Shown here piece after piece: positions 11,843-19,376 of a stretch of 28,361 nucleotides of DNA. The notes beneath the pieces are model-generated. The model was not told where the DNA came from. It ran no database searches and saw only the letters and a program-made list of their open reading frames with translations. Position 1 is the stretch's first letter. Every line of letters starts with the position of its first letter. The position numbers and the translations under genes were made by a program. The stretch is from a virus, in IMG/VR virus record IMGVR_UViG_3300028027_000181, positions 1-28,361 of that record; one strand, given 5' to 3'.

Positions 11843-11950
11843 TCAGGCTTGTGCAGCATAGGCCGGCTGAGGTTGCCAGGCCATAAAGAAAAGAAAAAAG
11901 CCCACAAGCAGGACTCGTAGGCTTTTGTCTTTGGCTAATCTATTTAGCAA
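11843..11950 (-). pseudogene. Signal-peptide-encoding 5' part of the proline-rich gene, ended by in-frame TGA
   Basis: From TTG 11948-11950 the frame of the proline-rich protein encodes 35 residues: a basic start (NRLAKDKSLR), a hydrophobic core (VLLVGFFLFFMAW) and a small-residue end (QPQPAYAAQA). This is a textbook signal peptide. It is followed directly by TGA (11843-11845) and then, in the same frame, by ATITCADSTG. The stop lies exactly at the expected cleavage junction. Either a point mutation or sequencing error broke one gene, or the stop is read through. It overlaps the M23 peptidase end by 11 nt. Confidence 0.5.
11891..11926 (-). terminator. Possible intrinsic terminator after the M23 peptidase
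   Basis: On the minus strand AAAGCCTAC (11917-11925) pairs with GTGGGCTTT (11897-11905) across an 11-nt loop, and the strand continues TTTTTTCTTTTC. It lies 14 nt beyond the peptidase stop. The same bases encode the hydrophobic core of the signal peptide described here, so the T-run may be coding rather than regulatory. Confidence 0.45.
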
Positions 11951-12563
11951 GTTTGGGTTTCACCACTGGTGGCTTAGGAGCCTTGGGCTTTGGCTCTGGC
12001 TCGTGGACCGGTGCAGGTAGAACCTCACCTGTGTCTGGAGTAGCCAGGTTTACCTCTGCATCTAGTTCCCACTTAGCAATAGTTGCCTTGACAAACTTTA
12101 GAGGGTCAACATAGCCCTTGCCGTCTGAGGTCCACTTTAGGTATTTACCCTTGCAAATCTCAAAGTGTAGGTGTCGGCCAGCAGATGCACCGGTGTTGCC
12201 CATAATACCTAAGCGAGTTCCGGCCTTTACCTTTTCACCCTTGACAACAGTCAGAGAGTTCTCAACCATGTGTGCATAGCGTGTTGTGTACCACTCGCCG
12301 TTTATCTTTGAGCGAATGTCAACATAGTAGCCAACGCCACCTAGTGAGCCATCTGGGTTCTTAAGCTTTGAAGTGCCGGCAGCAACTACAGTGCCGTCAT
12401 GCCAAGCCTCGTTCCAAATCTTTGCTTTAGGACCCCAAAGGTCAACACCGTTATGGTGCTTTTTGTATTTCTCGATGGGATGGATTCTCCAACCGAATGG
12501 GCTGGTGACTTTCCAGTCTTTTCCAAACTTGCCGTCAAGGGGCATCTGTGGTCTTGATTTCAT
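11940..12563 (-). CDS. M23-family peptidase, phage endolysin
   Basis: A 207-residue zinc metallopeptidase of the lysostaphin/LytM type that would cut peptidoglycan cross-bridges. Metal ligands are visible: H37 and D41 in HHNGVDLWG, H98 in TRYAHMVEN, and H131/H133 in GRHLHFEIC. The catalytic domain covers residues 15-155. A Pro/Lys/Glu-rich tail (from about 175) without a known wall-binding domain follows. No signal peptide is present, consistent with holin-dependent release. ATG 12563 overlaps the upstream membrane gene as ATGA. Virion-associated wall digestion is an alternative given the adjacent fibre genes. Confidence 0.88.
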   Translation of the reverse strand: MKSRPQMPLDGKFGKDWKVTSPFGWRIHPIEKYKKHHNGVDLWGPKAKIWNEAWHDGTVVAAGTSKLKNPDGSLGGVGYYVDIRSKINGEWYTTRYAHMVENSLTVVKGEKVKAGTRLGIMGNTGASAGRHLHFEICKGKYLKWTSDGKGYVDPLKFVKATIAKWELDAEVNLATPDTGEVLPAPVHEPEPKPKAPKPPVVKPKLAK

Positions 12564-12805
12564 CTGTTTACCAATCCAATAATTAGTCCAATAAGGGATA
12601 CAACTGAGGCTGTTAGGCCGGTGTAGGCAATCTTTTCAATCCAGGCAAGGCGAGCGAGAGTGAGCTCTACCTCTCTCAAGCGAGCAGGAACCTCATCTAG
12701 GTGGTCTAGCTTCTCAAGAATCTTGACCAAGGTTTCCCCATGCTCAAGTTGCTTAGCGTAAATTGCTTGCTGGGTAATGCGTACCCCAGTTGTTTCCTCA
12801 GCCAT
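12560..12805 (-). CDS. XhlA/holin-like coiled-coil membrane protein (81 aa)
   Basis: ATG 12805 is chosen because it overlaps the preceding stop as TAATG; a longer in-frame reading to 12895 would run through the upstream gene. Residues 10-52 form a coiled coil (QLEHGETLVKILEKLDHLDE then LREVELTLARLAWIEKI). The C-terminus is one membrane span (AYTGLTASVVSLIGLIIGLV) ending NR. This helix-plus-terminal-anchor layout matches XhlA-type lysis proteins, which act with a holin and endolysin. It is coupled by ATGA to the M23 peptidase, supporting a lysis role. Confidence 0.75.
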   Translation of the reverse strand: MAEETTGVRITQQAIYAKQLEHGETLVKILEKLDHLDEVPARLREVELTLARLAWIEKIAYTGLTASVVSLIGLIIGLVNR

Positions 12806-13149
12806 TATTCGTAAGTGTCCCAAGCTAAGGTTTCTTCGTTCCAGCGGTGATTGAAGCCTTGACTTGGGTATGGTGTTGGAGCTTCCCACTGGCAAGTTTC
12901 TTCTACGAGTTGCCAGCTAGGGAATGGCTTTGGTGGAACAAAGGCATCACGCTCTGGGTCGTAGGTAAATCCGATACCAGCGTAGTTTTTGCGGATGTTT
13001 CCGTTGTAGCTTGTTCTTTTACAAACTTGACCTCTAAAGTTGCCATACCAAGTTTCAGTATCTAAACCTTCAATTAGTTCGGTTTCTTCAATGCCAGGTA
13101 TTACTTCTGTCACTACATTGTTTGAGTCTAAAAATGCGTAATGTGCCAT
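12805..13149 (-). CDS. Conserved aquatic-phage protein (MAHYAFLDSNN type, 114 aa)
   Basis: ATG 13149 overlaps the adhesin stop as TAATG. The sequence has the layout of a small protein seen repeatedly in cyanophages and other aquatic phages (recollection, not a search): MAHYAFLDSNNVVTEVIPG, then CKRTSYNGNIRKNYAGIGFT, YDPERDAFVPPKPFPSW, and repeated W-x-x-P blocks at the end. It lies among fibre genes in all such phages I recall, and is probably a small virion or tail-tip component. Its biochemical function is unknown. Its presence is the main hint of an aquatic host. Confidence 0.8.
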   Translation of the reverse strand: MAHYAFLDSNNVVTEVIPGIEETELIEGLDTETWYGNFRGQVCKRTSYNGNIRKNYAGIGFTYDPERDAFVPPKPFPSWQLVEETCQWEAPTPYPSQGFNHRWNEETLAWDTYE

Positions 13150-13934
13150 TATGCCCAGCTCACATTTCCTGTGCCGTTAGTAATAGTTGTCACTTTATTT
13201 GCTCCTACTGTTGCTGTTGTACCTGTAAGTCCAGCACCGATTGTAATTGTAAGAGTTGAAGCGTATTTCAGGAAAACAACACCTGAGCCACCAGTTCTGT
13301 TTACTCCGCTAAACGGTGGTGGAGCCGCACTAGCACCGTTTCCAGTATTAGCAGCACCATTACCACCAGAGCCCGCCTGACCATTATCCATACCACTACC
13401 ACCGACTGCTCTTGTGATTGCGGAACCTGTGACGCTGCTAGAAACACCAGAGCCACCACCAGTACCACCATCTGAACCTGCTGAGCCAGCTCCACCACCA
13501 CCAGCGGAAAAACCATTATTACCATCACGATTTCCACCACGGTATCCCTGATTGGTAGTACCTGCTCCACCGTTGTAAGTTCCTCCTACACCAGCACCAC
13601 CACCAGAACCACCCGAAGTACCATTGGAGAAATAACCACCTACACCTCCACCGACAGAAGTTATTGTGGAGAATGATGAATTGACGCCAGAACTTGAACC
13701 ACCAGCTCCAACGGTGACAGTGTAATTTGTACCAGCAGCAGCAGTAAAAGCGCTTTCGGCAGAACCTCCGCCACCTGATGATTCACCAACAATAGATGAG
13801 CGATAACCACCAGCTCCACCTCCACCGTGGGCGTTAGGAGCACCAGCTCCACCAGCGATGACTAGATACTCAACGGAAAATCCTCCGCCACCAGCCCCAG
13901 CAGCACTAAAAATACCTAACGCTGAAACAGACAT
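13149..13934 (-). CDS. Glycine-rich tail adhesin / receptor-binding fibre
   Basis: A 261-residue protein starting at ATG 13934 (TGATG overlap). After EYLVIAGGAGAPNAHGGGG come many glycine-rich turns (GGGG, GGSGGGAG, AGGGGAGS) closed by the hallmark GGSGVVFLKYA, then a separate C-terminal beta domain (TLTITIGAGLTGTTATVG to NVSWA). The polyglycine pattern resembles receptor-binding adhesins that fold as polyglycine-II sandwiches, as in T-even-like gp38 of phage S16. It lies at the distal end of the tail module, as expected for host recognition. The variable Gly-rich loops would set receptor specificity (inference). Confidence 0.78.
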   Translation of the reverse strand: MSVSALGIFSAAGAGGGGFSVEYLVIAGGAGAPNAHGGGGAGGYRSSIVGESSGGGGSAESAFTAAAGTNYTVTVGAGGSSSGVNSSFSTITSVGGGVGGYFSNGTSGGSGGGAGVGGTYNGGAGTTNQGYRGGNRDGNNGFSAGGGGAGSAGSDGGTGGGSGVSSSVTGSAITRAVGGSGMDNGQAGSGGNGAANTGNGASAAPPPFSGVNRTGGSGVVFLKYASTLTITIGAGLTGTTATVGANKVTTITNGTGNVSWA

Positions 13935-14323
13935 CAGACGGCAGTCGCGTTCCCGATGATTCTGTAAGAATTTGCGGCAACACAGATAACAGACACAGCG
14001 TCATAACGCTGACCAATTTTGTAAGCGGTTCCCGCTGTGCCTCGACCTGCAAGGCTTGTGGCTGTGCCATCTCTGGTAATTGTGACAGTTCCGGCACCAT
14101 CCATAAGGATGTCAACACGCTCGCCAGCTTGAAAAGCTGTGGCTGTACCGATGGTGACTGTGACTGCTGAGCCAGAATCAAACTCTAGAATCTTGTAGCG
14201 GTCAGAGGTTTGAACTGTGTAAGTAGTAGCAGTAGAGACGGTAAGTGTGGTCTCATTTGAAAGATAGGTATTGACATCTGAGGCCGCCAAAATTTCTCCG
14301 GCTGTAAATGTTTTTCTCGGCAT
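13934..14323 (-). CDS. Small tail fibre / tip protein (129 aa)
   Basis: ATG 14323 with AAGGA upstream. The N-terminus MPRKTFTAGEILAASDVNTY is a recurrent opening of phage fibre proteins, thought to attach to the tail tip. It is followed by a beta-rich domain with TYTVQTSDRYKILEFDSGSA, VTVTIGTATAFQAGERVDIL and VTITRDGTATS repeats typical of fibre knobs. It is directly coupled to the glycine-rich adhesin, so the two probably assemble together, this one as connector or knob. Confidence 0.75.
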   Translation of the reverse strand: MPRKTFTAGEILAASDVNTYLSNETTLTVSTATTYTVQTSDRYKILEFDSGSAVTVTIGTATAFQAGERVDILMDGAGTVTITRDGTATSLAGRGTAGTAYKIGQRYDAVSVICVAANSYRIIGNATAV

Positions 14324-14352
14324 AGGGTTCCTTTGTTGTTGTTTTTAGTTTA

Positions 14353-15600
14353 CTACTCGTAGGCAAGGCGGTCATTGTCCAGCTCGCCGAGCACAGGGTC
14401 GTTCAGGATAAAGATGGCAAAGTCAAGGCGTTCTAGGGCAAAGCTTATATTCTTACTGGCTGGGTTCCAGTCATGGTTGATACCGATAATGCGGCAATAC
14501 TGCTCAATAGCTGGTGGGATGTCAGAGGGCTCAAACCGGACCAGCACAATGTCACCAATTTCAAGCTCTAGGACTGCATCCTGGTTGGCCTCGGAAAGTG
14601 TGTCCATTACAACAGTGACGGTTTCAAAGCGATACTGGGGCTCTTTGTACCTAGCAAGCAGGAAGTCTGCTAAGAACTGTAGCTGAGCTGGGTCCTGAAT
14701 CAGCAGTCCAGTCTGGCTAAGAGCTCTTGGCCCAAATACTGCCTGTGAATCTGCATCCTCGGCAAAGGCTTGCTCAGCGATTATGTCAGCGTTCTCAAGG
14801 GTGATTCGGTTGTAAAGGTTTTCAGAGCCGTAAACAATGTTGACATCGGCAAACTGGATGCCTGTGTAAACCCCTGCAACAACCTCATCACTGAATACAA
14901 GGTTTGGGGTGTTAGGCACAGCGTTTCGCTCACGGAAGGTAATCTTTCCGTCTTTTGCCAGGAACAAAGTGCCAAACTCAGAATCAGAAACAAGCTGTAG
15001 ATACTCAAGGGTCCCAGTGCCCTCAGCCACATCTGTGTCAAGCATGACTGAGTTGCCAGGGTCAATCTCTCTTTGGTCTGCTGGCCAGTTGACTTCTGGC
15101 CTGTCGAGGACTGTGTTGATTCGAGCACCGGACAGCTCTGAGTCTGGGGTAAATTCCTCAAGCCCTGAGTTAGCCAATACAGAGAAGGCATCCGATACCT
15201 GTATCTGAACTACCGACTGTTTGCCAGGCTCATACTGAATGTCGAAGTCATCTATAAAGCCTCTAAACACAGGGGCATCATTAGCAGACACCCTTACTGA
15301 GCGTCTAGGAATTAGCTGTCCAAAGTAAGGTCCATTTGGGTACAGAGGGTCAAACTCTCTATCCGAGTTGTCAACGGTGATGGTTGTAATACCAGCGTCA
15401 ATACGGTCAAGAGCGTTGTTCTTGCCTCGGCGTACTGTGGCGGTCACAAGTCTGTCAGTGATGTCAAAGAAACGCTCGCCACCAAGAGTAAACTCTGTGC
15501 CATCTAGGACACCCCTGGTCGCACTGTCTAGCTGAAAAGAAAAGGGGTCGCTCTGGCCAAGGTTTAGACCCAGCTCAATCTTTACTGCTGGGGCTGCCAC
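14353..15600 (-). CDS. Minor tail protein (tail-tip / hub component)
   Basis: A 415-residue protein starting at GTG 15600, overlapping the tape-measure stop as TAGTG. The sequence FDITDRLVTATVRRGKNNAL, then TTITVDNSDREFDPLYPNGP and LIPRRSVRVSANDAPVFRGF, is the familiar beginning of actinophage minor tail proteins downstream of the tape measure. The region IQVSDAFSVLANSGLEEF onwards resembles tail-associated hub proteins. It probably forms part of the baseplate-like tip that holds the fibres encoded downstream. Gene order (tape measure, tip, fibre, adhesin) supports this. Confidence 0.85.
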   Translation of the reverse strand: MAAPAVKIELGLNLGQSDPFSFQLDSATRGVLDGTEFTLGGERFFDITDRLVTATVRRGKNNALDRIDAGITTITVDNSDREFDPLYPNGPYFGQLIPRRSVRVSANDAPVFRGFIDDFDIQYEPGKQSVVQIQVSDAFSVLANSGLEEFTPDSELSGARINTVLDRPEVNWPADQREIDPGNSVMLDTDVAEGTGTLEYLQLVSDSEFGTLFLAKDGKITFRERNAVPNTPNLVFSDEVVAGVYTGIQFADVNIVYGSENLYNRITLENADIIAEQAFAEDADSQAVFGPRALSQTGLLIQDPAQLQFLADFLLARYKEPQYRFETVTVVMDTLSEANQDAVLELEIGDIVLVRFEPSDIPPAIEQYCRIIGINHDWNPASKNISFALERLDFAIFILNDPVLGELDNDRLAYE

Positions 15601-17816
15601 TATGCACCCTGCCAGACAGCACCAGAGGTACGCTCGTAGGCCTTGATAGCGTCAACGATTGCTTTACCGATAGTTGAGCCTGAGCCAACTCCACCGTCAA
15701 CATTTATGTTGTAAACAGTCTGCTGTGCCTCTCTGTTGAAAAGACTGTTTGTACCTGTTGTAGCAATCTGACCAGCCAAGCTACCAAACTCTGAGTATCC
15801 GGCGTTGATGGCAGCAAGACCCTCAGCACCACCCATAACAAGTGCCTCAGCTAGTCGAGCTCCGCCCATAGGTCCTGCAGAGATGACCTGCTGTAGCAAA
15901 GCAGAATTGAGGCCTAGGCCTGAAAGCTTGGCAACATTGGTAGCAAAAGACCTTAGCTTGACAAGCATCTTGTCCATGTTGCGAGTGATTGAGTTTGTAG
16001 AGCCACCGAGCTCAGTCAGGTCAAATGCTCCAAGGATTGAGTCTTTGATTGAGCCAAAGGTATTCTTGACTGCATCTGCAAATGAGGCGTAGGCTCGCTC
16101 TTTAGCTGCTAGAGCATCCTCAACAGAGGTGTCCTTGATTGGTTCCTCAGCAGTAGTGACTGCCTCGACTGCTGCATCTGCAACAACCTTGAGGTTCTTT
16201 TCCATCTTGCGTAGGTTCTTAGTCAGGTTGCCGTTATTTTTAGCAATCGCCTTTAGAGCTGTGTTAGCTCGCTTTACTGGCTTGGCACCAGAAGTTAGTC
16301 GAGCAGCTAAACCTTCGCTAACACCAGCCCCAATAAGAGCAGCCTGTTTCTTTACAACAGTTGCCTCACGCTTTAGGGTTTCGCCCAGCGACATTGTTTG
16401 ACTTCCGCCTGTTTTACCAGTGGCACCATTGGCAGCAGCAAGGGCGGCAGCCAGGGCAGCAGCGGCATCGGCATTAGGGTCAACTACTGTTTTTGGAATA
16501 CCCGACAGGTCGAGCCCTCGGCCCCCACCAACATCTGGGATGCTGATTTTGCCGATTGTGGGCATTGAGCTAACTGCTGCACTAAAGTCCTTGACTGCAT
16601 CCTTGGCTAGGCCATACTTCCCAGCCGCCCACTCTGCATCGTGTCCAGTCTTTAGCATTTCCTCGCCAAAGCTTGTGACAACCGGTGTAGTAGTTCGGTA
16701 AGAGCTGTCTGCCTCGGTCATGCCAGCAACAACAAGTGCTAGTCCTGCTGCTGCGATTCCCCAGGGCAACAACAGCATGGCGGTTCTTAGCAAGCCAGCG
16801 GCAATAGTTGTAGCTGTCATGCCAGCAGCAACCTTAGCCATCGCCCATTTGTATAAGTCGGCTGCAACTGTGGCAAGACCAGAGACAACAGTGAATAACT
16901 TAAACGCGGTGTTTAGGGCAAACATTGCAGTGACTACCTGGATAATTGTGCCAGCGTTCTGAGTAAAGAATGTGGCCAAGTCAACTATTGTTTTGGTCAG
17001 TGCTTTCCAGTCAACAGACTCAATAGCACTCTTTAGCTGTGAGCCAAGTTGTCTAGCCATCTCTTTGATTTGTGGCAACGCCTCAGTGATTGCTGGGATA
17101 AGCATGAGGCCGATGTCTTTAGTTAGGTTGTCAAACTCGGTGCTGATTGTCTTTAGTTGGTTGCCAAGAGTGTCCTGGTACTTTACAAAGTCACCCTGTT
17201 GCAATGTGGTCTGACCCAAAATTGCGTTGTAGGCAGCCATCATCTTTTGCTGAGTGCTTAGGGTGCCCTCGACCTTTTCGCCAGTTGCCTCAAAGAGTGC
17301 ATTTTTGAGAGTGGCATCATCAAGGAAAACACCAAACTTTCTAAGCGGCTCTGCCTGTCCCATAAGACCCGACTGAATAGCAGCAAGTGCCTCAGCGGTT
17401 GGCACATCGTTGAAGGAACCTAGGTCACCGGCAAGTTGGACCATTGTGGTTGAGAACTTGGCAGCCTCTTGTACCCCAAGCCCAGCACCTGTTGCAAACA
17501 GTCCAAAGGTCTTAGATGCTTGAAGGGCCTCGGTAGAGCTTAGACCGGCTGACTGTGCAGCTTGCTCGGCAAACCTTTGTACGCTTTTGGCAGCGTCTCC
17601 AAAGACCTGGTTGACACCCTCAAATTCGGCCTCAAAGTTTGATGCAGACTGAACTGCTTTACCCAGTATGGCCGTACCAGCAACTATGGCACCACCAGCT
17701 ATAGCAAAGTTTCTACCAAGAGAGCTGACCGATGTTTGCAGTTTCGCGAAACTAGCATTAGCTTGTCTTAGGCCTTTAGGGTCAAAGCTTGTGAGGATGG
17801 GGATTCTAATTGCCAT
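15600..17816 (-). CDS. Tail tape measure protein
   Basis: A 738-residue protein whose length sets tail length. The N-terminal part (FDPKGLRQANASFAKLQTSV, AESASNF-like FEAEFEGVNQVFGDAA, SAGLSSTEALQASKTFGLFA) is the TP901/PhageMin tape-measure core. Central hydrophobic segments (VVTAMFALNTAFKLFTVVSG and MLLLPWGIAAAGLALVVAG) are the membrane-active stretches common in this family. Ala-rich and coiled-coil regions follow. Start ATG 17816 overlaps the upstream stop as TAATG. At about 1.5 Angstrom per residue the tail would be roughly 110 nm, a siphovirus value (inference). Confidence 0.95.
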   Translation of the reverse strand: MAIRIPILTSFDPKGLRQANASFAKLQTSVSSLGRNFAIAGGAIVAGTAILGKAVQSASNFEAEFEGVNQVFGDAAKSVQRFAEQAAQSAGLSSTEALQASKTFGLFATGAGLGVQEAAKFSTTMVQLAGDLGSFNDVPTAEALAAIQSGLMGQAEPLRKFGVFLDDATLKNALFEATGEKVEGTLSTQQKMMAAYNAILGQTTLQQGDFVKYQDTLGNQLKTISTEFDNLTKDIGLMLIPAITEALPQIKEMARQLGSQLKSAIESVDWKALTKTIVDLATFFTQNAGTIIQVVTAMFALNTAFKLFTVVSGLATVAADLYKWAMAKVAAGMTATTIAAGLLRTAMLLLPWGIAAAGLALVVAGMTEADSSYRTTTPVVTSFGEEMLKTGHDAEWAAGKYGLAKDAVKDFSAAVSSMPTIGKISIPDVGGGRGLDLSGIPKTVVDPNADAAAALAAALAAANGATGKTGGSQTMSLGETLKREATVVKKQAALIGAGVSEGLAARLTSGAKPVKRANTALKAIAKNNGNLTKNLRKMEKNLKVVADAAVEAVTTAEEPIKDTSVEDALAAKERAYASFADAVKNTFGSIKDSILGAFDLTELGGSTNSITRNMDKMLVKLRSFATNVAKLSGLGLNSALLQQVISAGPMGGARLAEALVMGGAEGLAAINAGYSEFGSLAGQIATTGTNSLFNREAQQTVYNINVDGGVGSGSTIGKAIVDAIKAYERTSGAVWQGA

Positions 17817-18454
17817 TAGCGAACCTTAAGTTTTTGGTTGATTTTTTCCACATAGGTGTCAAGCGTTTTTATCATGTCATCGCGGATTGAGTAAAGCTTG
17901 TTTTCAACTGGTGGGTAGACATACCGAGATGGTATGCCCTTGAGCTTCTCAATCATGGCCTTGCCCTGGCCGTTGATTCTATAAGAAAATTCCTTAGAGT
18001 TTCCACGCCTAACAACCGGCCTTGACTTGGTTGGGTTTTGCCGACCTGAGCCACCAATGCGGCCTCGACCTTTGTATTGGTAAGGCAAGTTGGGGCCCTG
18101 CTTTAGTGTCCGTCTACCTGCCATGTCAGCAATCTCAAAACCTGCCGAGTTAGGTGCTGCAACAACCTCAATGCGAATAAGGGGGCTAGAGCCTCTGTAT
18201 TTTGACTGAGATGTAATCAGTGTGGATTTAACTTGCGGCCTCTCAAAGCGAGTGCGACCATAATGTGCCATTCCCGACAATGGGGCCGATGCTGGGACAT
18301 TGGCCTTGATAGCGGTCAGGCTGGGTTCAATGATTGTCTTGATGTCTTTGCGTAGTTCTTTGATTGAGCCTGGCTCGACAGCGTCAAGCAATCTCAGGGT
18401 TTCTTTTATGCCCTCAATCTGTGCAGTCAAACCTGACTTGCGTATTGCGTTCAA
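17816..18454 (-). CDS. Basic tail protein between chaperone and tape measure (212 aa)
   Basis: TTG 18454 is used as start, with AGGAG 7 nt upstream. The protein is strongly basic. The N-terminal helix (GIKETLRLLDAVEPGSIKEL) is followed by strand-rich VKSTLITSQSKYRGSSPLIR and a Gly/Arg-rich middle (YKGRGRIGGSGRQNPTKSRP). The C-terminal helix KTLDTYVEKINQKLKVR closes it. The helix-plus-basic-barrel order recalls HK97 gp10-like tail-completion proteins, but that gene normally lies upstream of the tail tube. Here it sits between the chaperone terminator and the tape measure, an unusual place. Assigned only as a tail-module protein. Confidence 0.7.
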   Translation of the reverse strand: MNAIRKSGLTAQIEGIKETLRLLDAVEPGSIKELRKDIKTIIEPSLTAIKANVPASAPLSGMAHYGRTRFERPQVKSTLITSQSKYRGSSPLIRIEVVAAPNSAGFEIADMAGRRTLKQGPNLPYQYKGRGRIGGSGRQNPTKSRPVVRRGNSKEFSYRINGQGKAMIEKLKGIPSRYVYPPVENKLYSIRDDMIKTLDTYVEKINQKLKVR

Positions 18455-18493
18455 AAAAGACTCCTAGATTGGATTACTTATCTAATTCTACCC

Positions 18494-18518
18494 AAAAGAA
18501 AAACCCCCTTTTGGGGGG
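18494..18518 (-). terminator. Intrinsic terminator after the tail chaperone
   Basis: On the minus strand CCCCC-AAAA-GGGGG (18504-18518, one more C available on the 5' arm) is followed by TTTTTCTTTT. The hairpin begins just after the stop of the frameshifted chaperone product and lies 40 nt before the TTG of the next tail gene. It would lower expression of the tape measure relative to the tail tube. Confidence 0.72.
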
Positions 18519-18519
18519 C

Positions 18520-18932
18520 TTATCTTTTTGAACCTTGCTGGTTTTTGAAAATCAAATACCGGCTAATTGTCCAGAGCATCCGTTCATCAAGTTCTAACAA
18601 CTCTCTAGGGCTTATGCCAGTTTCGACTGCCAGAGATGCTATAAACCAATGAGCTGATTGGTCACCTAGACCCTTTATGCTTTTGGGTCATCAGATGCCG
18701 ATACGGATACTACTCCGTCAATCCACTCATCAAATGTTTTAGCAGTTGCCTTGGTGCGTGTTTCACTTGCCCAAGCTAGGAAAAGCAGGTGTGTTATTTT
18801 GAGGTCTTTGTCTAGGTTTGCAATGGAGATGTTGAAATTGCTTTCAAACTTCACCATGTCAGATGCTAGGCAGGTGACCTCTTTAGGTTCACCAGGCTTG
18901 TCGTTGAACTCTACTTGTAGGTTTATTTTCAT
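18520..18932 (-). CDS. Tail assembly chaperone, -1 frameshift fusion product (G-T type, 137 aa)
   Basis: Ribosomes that slip back one base at C CCA AAA (18681-18687) leave the short frame after codon 84 and add 53 residues ending at TAA 18520-18522. The added part contains HWFIASLAVETGISPRELLE and LDERMLWTISRYLIFKN, the conserved second-domain motif (W-x-x-A...p-x-x-L-L-E-L-D) of siphovirus chaperones. Such G-T proteins bind the tape measure and tail-tube subunits during assembly and are absent from the virion. Position immediately upstream of the tail-tube-to-tape-measure boundary and the one-codon distance from the zero-frame stop match lambda G/GT and most actinophages. No separate start codon is needed for the second frame. 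Confidence 0.88.
18675..18932 (-). CDS. Tail assembly chaperone, unshifted form (G type, 85 aa)
   Basis: ATG 18932 with AAGG about 9 nt upstream. The 85-residue product begins MKINLQVEFNDKPGEPKEVT and continues with MVKFESNFNISIANLDKDLK and a helix LLFLAWASETRTKATAKTFD, typical of the G-like domain following the tail-tube gene. It ends two codons after the slippery heptamer. Made in excess over the fusion, it coats the tape measure during tail assembly. Overlaps the fusion product fully. Confidence 0.88.
   Translation of the reverse strand: MKINLQVEFNDKPGEPKEVTCLASDMVKFESNFNISIANLDKDLKITHLLFLAWASETRTKATAKTFDEWIDGVVSVSASDDPKA
18681..18687 (-). promoter_or_regulatory. Programmed -1 ribosomal frameshift site CCCAAAA
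   Basis: The heptamer is in the X XXY YYZ form in the zero frame (C CCA AAA), with stop GCA-TAA directly after. Re-pairing of the P-site from CCA to CCC and the A-site from AAA to AAA keeps good anticodon contacts. The -1 frame is open for 53 codons and encodes the expected chaperone domain. Confidence 0.88.
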
Positions 18933-18949
18933 GCTTTTACCTTATCAGC

Positions 18950-19366
18950 TTATGCAGCTGGGGCGGTTCCACGCTCAACTTCGCCTGATACAGGCCAAGT
19001 CACAGACAGGGTAGCAAGGTCTCCAACAGCACCGGCGAATGGCTGGTACTGGGTGACTAGAGCAGTGAAGCGGTACTCAGGGTTGGTTGCGGTGACTGTG
19101 CCTGATGTAGGTGCAATCTTTACAGCAACGGTTGAGCCCATAAGCGGGAATAGTAGAGCGTCAACAGAACCTGCTCCAAAGTCCTGGTGGAAGTCTAGGG
19201 ATACAGATGCATCCTTTAGTCCACCGATTCTTGTGCGGTATGTTGAGCCAAAAGCGGTTGTCTCTACCTCATCGGTAGTGATGTCAAGAGTCACAGAAGC
19301 GATTGAAGTGCTTAGTACGGTTGTACCTACTGTGACCTTGTAGTCTTGTGCGTAAAACTTTGCCAT
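18950..19366 (-). CDS. Major tail tube protein
   Basis: A 138-residue beta-rich protein with ATG 19366 and a strong AGGAG site. YKVTVGTTVLSTSIASVTLD, then ITTDEVETTAFGSTYRTRIG, GLKDASVSLDFHQDFG and LFPLMGSTVAVKI match the phage tail-tube fold: TTDEVETTAFG followed by K-D-x-S-x-x-x-x-x-D is the characteristic stretch in siphovirus tubes of this kind. Stacked hexameric rings form the tail conduit. Gene position between tail completion and chaperone is as expected. Confidence 0.92.
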   Translation of the reverse strand: MAKFYAQDYKVTVGTTVLSTSIASVTLDITTDEVETTAFGSTYRTRIGGLKDASVSLDFHQDFGAGSVDALLFPLMGSTVAVKIAPTSGTVTATNPEYRFTALVTQYQPFAGAVGDLATLSVTWPVSGEVERGTAPAA

Positions 19367-19376
19367 GTTGTTTCTC

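Noticed and set aside
11569-11907. A frame encoding a hydrophobic 70-112 residue membrane-like protein overlapping the proline-rich gene
   Set aside because: The proline-rich frame remains coherent through the overlap (GPSPVSPTPSP) and upstream to a signal peptide, so the hydrophobic frame is probably its shadow. I looked for a slippery site that could fuse the two frames and found none.
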